Source: Lepus europaeus
Taxonomy: Eukaryota; Chordata; Mammalia; Lagomorpha; Leporidae
Direction: 5' to 3'
Assembly: GCF_033115175.1 (NCBI RefSeq)
Contig: NC_084835.1
Location: 55,118,948-55,182,947 of the forward strand
DNA length: 64,000 nucleotides
Shown here: positions 60,372 through 64,000 of the stretch, piece after piece
Position numbering within the stretch: position 1 is the first letter of the stretch
Layout of the letters: each line of letters opens with the position of its first letter
Notes under the pieces: model-generated
Told to the model about the DNA's origin: nothing
The model's input: the letters and a program-made list of their open reading frames with translations, nothing else
The model's database searches: none
Translations under genes and position numbers: made by a program

Positions 60372-61970
60372 CTGCAAGGCAAAGAGGAGAGGCCTGAAGA
60401 TGCTCTTGGCACACTGATGCCCAGGAATGTGACAGACTCAAGGGAATTCATGCTTGGTCTGCATTCTTACCACTCTGAATGAACACTGTTTTCCCAGACA
60501 AAATAGAAAAAGAATACATACACACACACACACACAAATCCCAAAAACCTACAATACTTTAGTGTTCTTTGGCCTCATGACTTAGACCACTCACCCTGCC
60601 AGACCACAGTGCATCCAGGAGGGCTGAGCAATACAGGCTTGTGGTTGGATTAAAATGTGGGTTAGTGGGAGTCACTGTGAGTGCTGAGTATACACTCTCA
60701 AGGGTTCACACAGAATCCTGCAGTAATTCCAAGAGTGCAGAAAACACACCACAGAGCAAAAGCCCAGCACACAGCTGGTGCTCTGATCTGGTTACCAAGT
60801 GACCTGGCCAGGCCATGACACCTTTTTAAGGTGTGAGGACAGGACAGGGCTGCCTGCTTCCTCAGATCCCTGCAAGCCCTGGAACCTACAATTCAGCACA
60901 GTGCAGGAGGGGCTGCACATGGTAGAGGTAAGGTACAACGTCACACAGCGGTACCGGCAGCAGGTCCAGGCAATGGGTCAATTAATTAATTACTTACAGA
61001 AGCCGGGTGCCCCATCTGTTACTTTAAAAAAAATCTAGCAAAAAGTTACCTACATTTTCCTTTCTGGCCTTTAGACTTTTCTAGTTATTTCGATTCTAGA
61101 CAAAAAGTTCCTATAGCTATTTTTACTCACTGACATGTCAAATGTTTTATAATCCAAAGAACTCGATTAAAGATTTTTCAAAATTAATCCAGGTAGTATA
61201 TTTCTTACAAACCCTCTCATTTATTCCACCATCTAAGTTTCTTCTAAAAGACAGATCATATGTGCACATACATGTATGTGCGTGTATACACACACACTCA
61301 CATACATATAGCCATTGAACTGTATCACATATTTTTTCAATGTAAAAAATATATTATTTGGGGGTCAGTGTTGTGGTACAGCATGTTAAACTGCTCCTTA
61401 TGATGCCAGCATCCCATTGGAGCACAGGTTCGAGTTCTGGCTGCCACTTCCAGTCCAGCTCCTCGCTAATGTACCTGGGAAAGCAGCAGAAGATGGCCCA
61501 AGTGCTTGGATCCCTGCCACTGACACAGGAAACCCCCATGGAGTTCCTGCTACTGGCTTTGGCCTGGCTCAGCCTGAGCTGTTGCAGCCATTTGGGGAGT
61601 GAACCAGCTGACAGAAAATCTATCTCTCTCTCTGTCACCCTGCCTTTCAAAGAAAAAAAATTGTAAACTATGCTATTTTAAGTCTCAGATTGTGAAACTT
61701 GGATGAAACATGGGATGGTTCACACTGTGGTGTGTAGAACTTTGCCCACACTCACCAAGCTTGTGGGGATCATGCAAAGATCAGTGACGCCCCACCTGAT
61801 TTCTGTAAGAAATCTTAAATGGGCACAGACAGTCCCTAGAAGACTCTAGAGAAAATCCCTCTTTTGAACCTAAGCAATAGGTAACACTTAACCCATAAAA
61901 TACTGCTCCTGGGCCTGACAATGGGTCCCGTGCCTGCACTACAGTGGGCCCTGCCCTGGCCACCCCTTAC
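60372..61970. other. LDLRAD4: LDLRAD4 last intron
   Basis: A 1.6 kb intron with a (CA)n run at about 60519-60536, mixed CA/TG repeats at about 61262-61310 and one SINE (next entry). Confidence 0.8.
61360..61662 (+). repeat. CSINE, divergent
   Basis: 'gggggtcagtgttgtggtac' head, 'ggggagtgaaccagctgaca', tail 'caaagaaaaaaaattg'. It is antisense to LDLRAD4. Confidence 0.87.
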
Positions 61971-62024
61971 CTCCGAGGTCCCCGGCCGTTGCACGGCACT
62001 GTCTGAAGGCCACAGGCACCCTTC
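61971..62024 (-). CDS. LDLRAD4: LDLRAD4 penultimate coding exon (54 bases)
   Basis: A short in-phase exon of 18 codons, EGCLWPSDSAVQRPGTSE, with acceptor CATGCCAG at 62025-62032 and donor GTAAGG at 61965-61970. It is the juxtamembrane cytoplasmic segment, joining directly to IMYAPRA of the next exon. Both junctions fall between codons, so skipping it would keep the frame. It was found by matching the family sequence. Confidence 0.9.
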
Positions 62025-63400
62025 CTGGCATGGCAAAGGGGAGAGAAGGGAGGAACAAGAAACAGAGGAAAATCATTAGTATCACGCAGTAACAGCAGCA
62101 GCAGCACCCAGAGACATCAGCTACAACTTTTAGAAAAGATCACATTGTTCCTTGGCCAGCAGCGGATCTGCTTAAAGCACAGGGCAATTCCCTCCTTAAC
62201 ACCCTCTGACTACAGCCAGGAGGAGGGGGTGGTGACCAAAAAGGAAAAATCAGGAGGTTTAGATCCTGGCCATGTAGACTGGAAATCGGTCCATCACTCG
62301 CTCCGTCTATACATGTGTGTTCTCGAACAACCGTACTCAACCACTATCTGATAGTTTCAGGGCTCGCTCAACTTTGGAGCAGAGACCAGCCTCACATAAA
62401 CGTGCACCCCCAAGGCCTGCCTGGGCCCCGGTGCCAGCAGCAGTGGCAGCCAGGCACCGCCCACACCCTGGCCAGCTCACAAGTTCAAAACTGAGTTTCC
62501 AAAGGCGAATGCCCTTCCGGCGTCTTCTCGTGAACTGATCTCTGCAGACGGCCAGGGCATGAGTCACTTGCCATCTAGCTGCCGAGTGTCCTTCTTCAGA
62601 ACTGTCTGGCCAGTGACGGGCAGCATTCCAGGCCAATCCTCACACCGTGCCCTCGGGCTGCCCCTGGTGAACCCGGATGCCAGGTGGGCTGTCAGCTAAG
62701 GGCCTGTTACCACAGTAAAGAGCTGTGCAGGTAGCGAGCGGGGGGCAGACGCCTGTGTTTTTGGTTTCCCAGAAAAATGTACATCTGACCTTGGGAGAGA
62801 GCACCGAGGCTCGGTCCAGGTCTCGGCAGCAAAACGCCCCAACTCTCCGGATGAAAAGTCCACCCTGTTCTTTTCTGTGGGTCAGCATGCTAATATAAAT
62901 ACCCCCTTTGGTGCTAAACAGGGTGTTTGTCCACCACATACAATCCGTTCCTAAGATACTCCTAGGACATCATGGAATCAACAGCAAAAATATAAACTGA
63001 GCCAGCTGTGTGGAGAGGAAGTGTGGGTTTAAGGGTCTGACTATAGCATTATGTAATGGACCATTACAGCTCAGCCTGGTGACAGGTGAAGGCCCAGAGA
63101 GAATCAAATGACAACCGCCCCTTATACCCCACGGCCAAGCTGCTGGCATTGCCCCTTGAGCTCCTGCCCCTGTGGCCAGAGTGAAGACCAAGAGCTAGGT
63201 CTCCGCTAGTGCTTGCGGCCACGCTCACTCTGGAAACAGCACGGCCAGCGCTCTCCTGGACGTCTTTATAAGGCTCCCAGCTCTGCCTGCCTGTGGGCCA
63301 CTATCGCTGCTCTTCTTTTCACTCCCAAGAAGGCACCAGCCACAGGCACACGTGACAGAGAAAGCATGGTGCAGGGTGATGGTCAAAAACACCGCACCTG
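62025..63400. other. LDLRAD4: LDLRAD4 intron, upstream part
   Basis: Unique sequence. I looked on the minus strand for the exon encoding the membrane helix and found none, so it lies beyond 64 kb. Confidence 0.6.
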
Positions 63401-63735
63401 GGGGCCGGTGCTGTGGCGCAGCGGGTTGACGCCCTGGCCTGGAGCGCCGGCATCCCATATGGGCGCCGGTTCTGGTCCCGGCTGTTCCTCTTCCGATCTG
63501 GCTCTCTGCTATGGCCTGGGAAAGCAGTACAGATGGCCCAAGTCCTTGGGCCCCTGCACCCACGTGGGAGAGCCAGAGGAGGCTCCTGGCTTCAGATCGG
63601 TGCAGCTCCGGCAGTTGTGGCCAGTTGTGGAGTGAACCATCGGATGGAAGACCTCTCTCTCTCTCTTTTTCTCTCTGTGTAACTCTGACTTTCAAGTAAA
63701 TAAATAAATCTTAAAAACAAAAAACAAAACAAAAA
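63401..63735 (+). repeat. CSINE, full length
   Basis: Head gggggccggtgctgtggcgc, full body, tail 'aagtaaataaataaatctta'. Flanking copies ac(c)(g/a)cacctg at about 63390 and 63738. Confidence 0.93.
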
Positions 63736-63738
63736 AAA

Positions 63739-64000
63739 CCACACCTGAAAGTGACAAGAACCACCCCCAGTGTCTTCAGCTCCCTAAAATTCAGCACCAA
63801 GCCTCCGAGCTCCACATGCAGCCTGCGCAGGGCCCCACACTGGCTCCTGGCCGCCCTGCCTTCTTGTCCTTGGACTCCCACCCTTGCCACTTGGCACGCT
63901 GTGTGCTCCTCGGTGCAGGGCCTGGCCATCTGACGCCACAAGGCCCTGTGGCGACCACTGACATAGAGACTGCTCAGTCCATGGCACAGCTCAGCGGTTT
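63739..64000. other. LDLRAD4: LDLRAD4 intron, window end
   Basis: Unique, GC-rich sequence. No exon identified. Confidence 0.5.

Noticed and set aside
59725-60482. Long plus-strand frames opposite LDLRAD4
   Set aside because: They are shadows of the last coding exon, which is supported by its protein match and splice site.
63225-63695. 156-codon minus-strand frame at the right end
   Set aside because: About half is antisense CSINE, and the rest matches nothing known.

Overview
The window is ordinary nuclear DNA from a lagomorph, most likely rabbit (Oryctolagus cuniculus). The main evidence is about forty copies of the lagomorph tRNA-derived C repeat (CSINE): heads like ggggccagtgctgtggc, bodies with 'gcctgggaaagcag' and 'agtgaaccagtggatggaag', and tails of (aaat)n plus 'ctttaaa'. 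Split genes with GT/AG junctions, a CpG-island promoter and older mammalian repeats (L1, L2, MIR, LTR-like) agree. I see no prokaryotic genes, CRISPR array or undescribed system.

Three protein-coding genes are present, in the relative order and orientation known for human 18p11.21. (1) RNMT, mRNA cap guanine-N7 methyltransferase, lies on the minus strand from about 9.95 kb down past base 1. The 5' UTR exon and the first three coding exons are here; the rest lies beyond base 1. (2) FAM210A, a mitochondrial DUF1279 protein, lies on the plus strand from about 10.08 kb to about 45.26 kb. All three coding exons are present and give a complete 273-residue protein. (3) LDLRAD4, a PY-motif and SMAD-binding inhibitor of TGF-beta signalling, lies on the minus strand. 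Its last two coding exons (59838-60371 and 61971-62024) and a long 3' UTR reaching about 53.8 kb are here; the receptor-domain and membrane exons lie beyond 64 kb.

Layout: 0-9.9 kb RNMT introns and exons; 9.35-10.72 kb CpG island holding a shared RNMT/FAM210A promoter with a palindromic ETS site, an E-box, a ZNF143-like site and an Sp1 box; 10.28-34.27 kb FAM210A intron 1, packed with SINEs, an old L1 broken by LTR-like elements and other old repeats; 34.27-45.26 kb FAM210A coding exons and 3' UTR; 45.3-53.8 kb intergenic space between the convergent FAM210A and LDLRAD4 3' ends, with a CpG-rich block at 50.8-51.9 kb; 53.8-64 kb LDLRAD4.

The genes are not known to form one pathway. RNMT works on mRNA caps in the nucleus, FAM210A in mitochondria and LDLRAD4 on endosomal membranes; the only visible link is the shared RNMT/FAM210A promoter. 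The points most worth a second look are structural: a three-deep SINE nest at 38.6-39.7 kb, a partial SINE duplication with three copies of its target site at 38.15-38.59 kb, two short tandem duplications in RNMT introns, mariner-type inverted-repeat elements, an 11.7 kb stretch without SINEs around the LDLRAD4 3' end, and an open 386-codon antisense frame in CpG-rich DNA.
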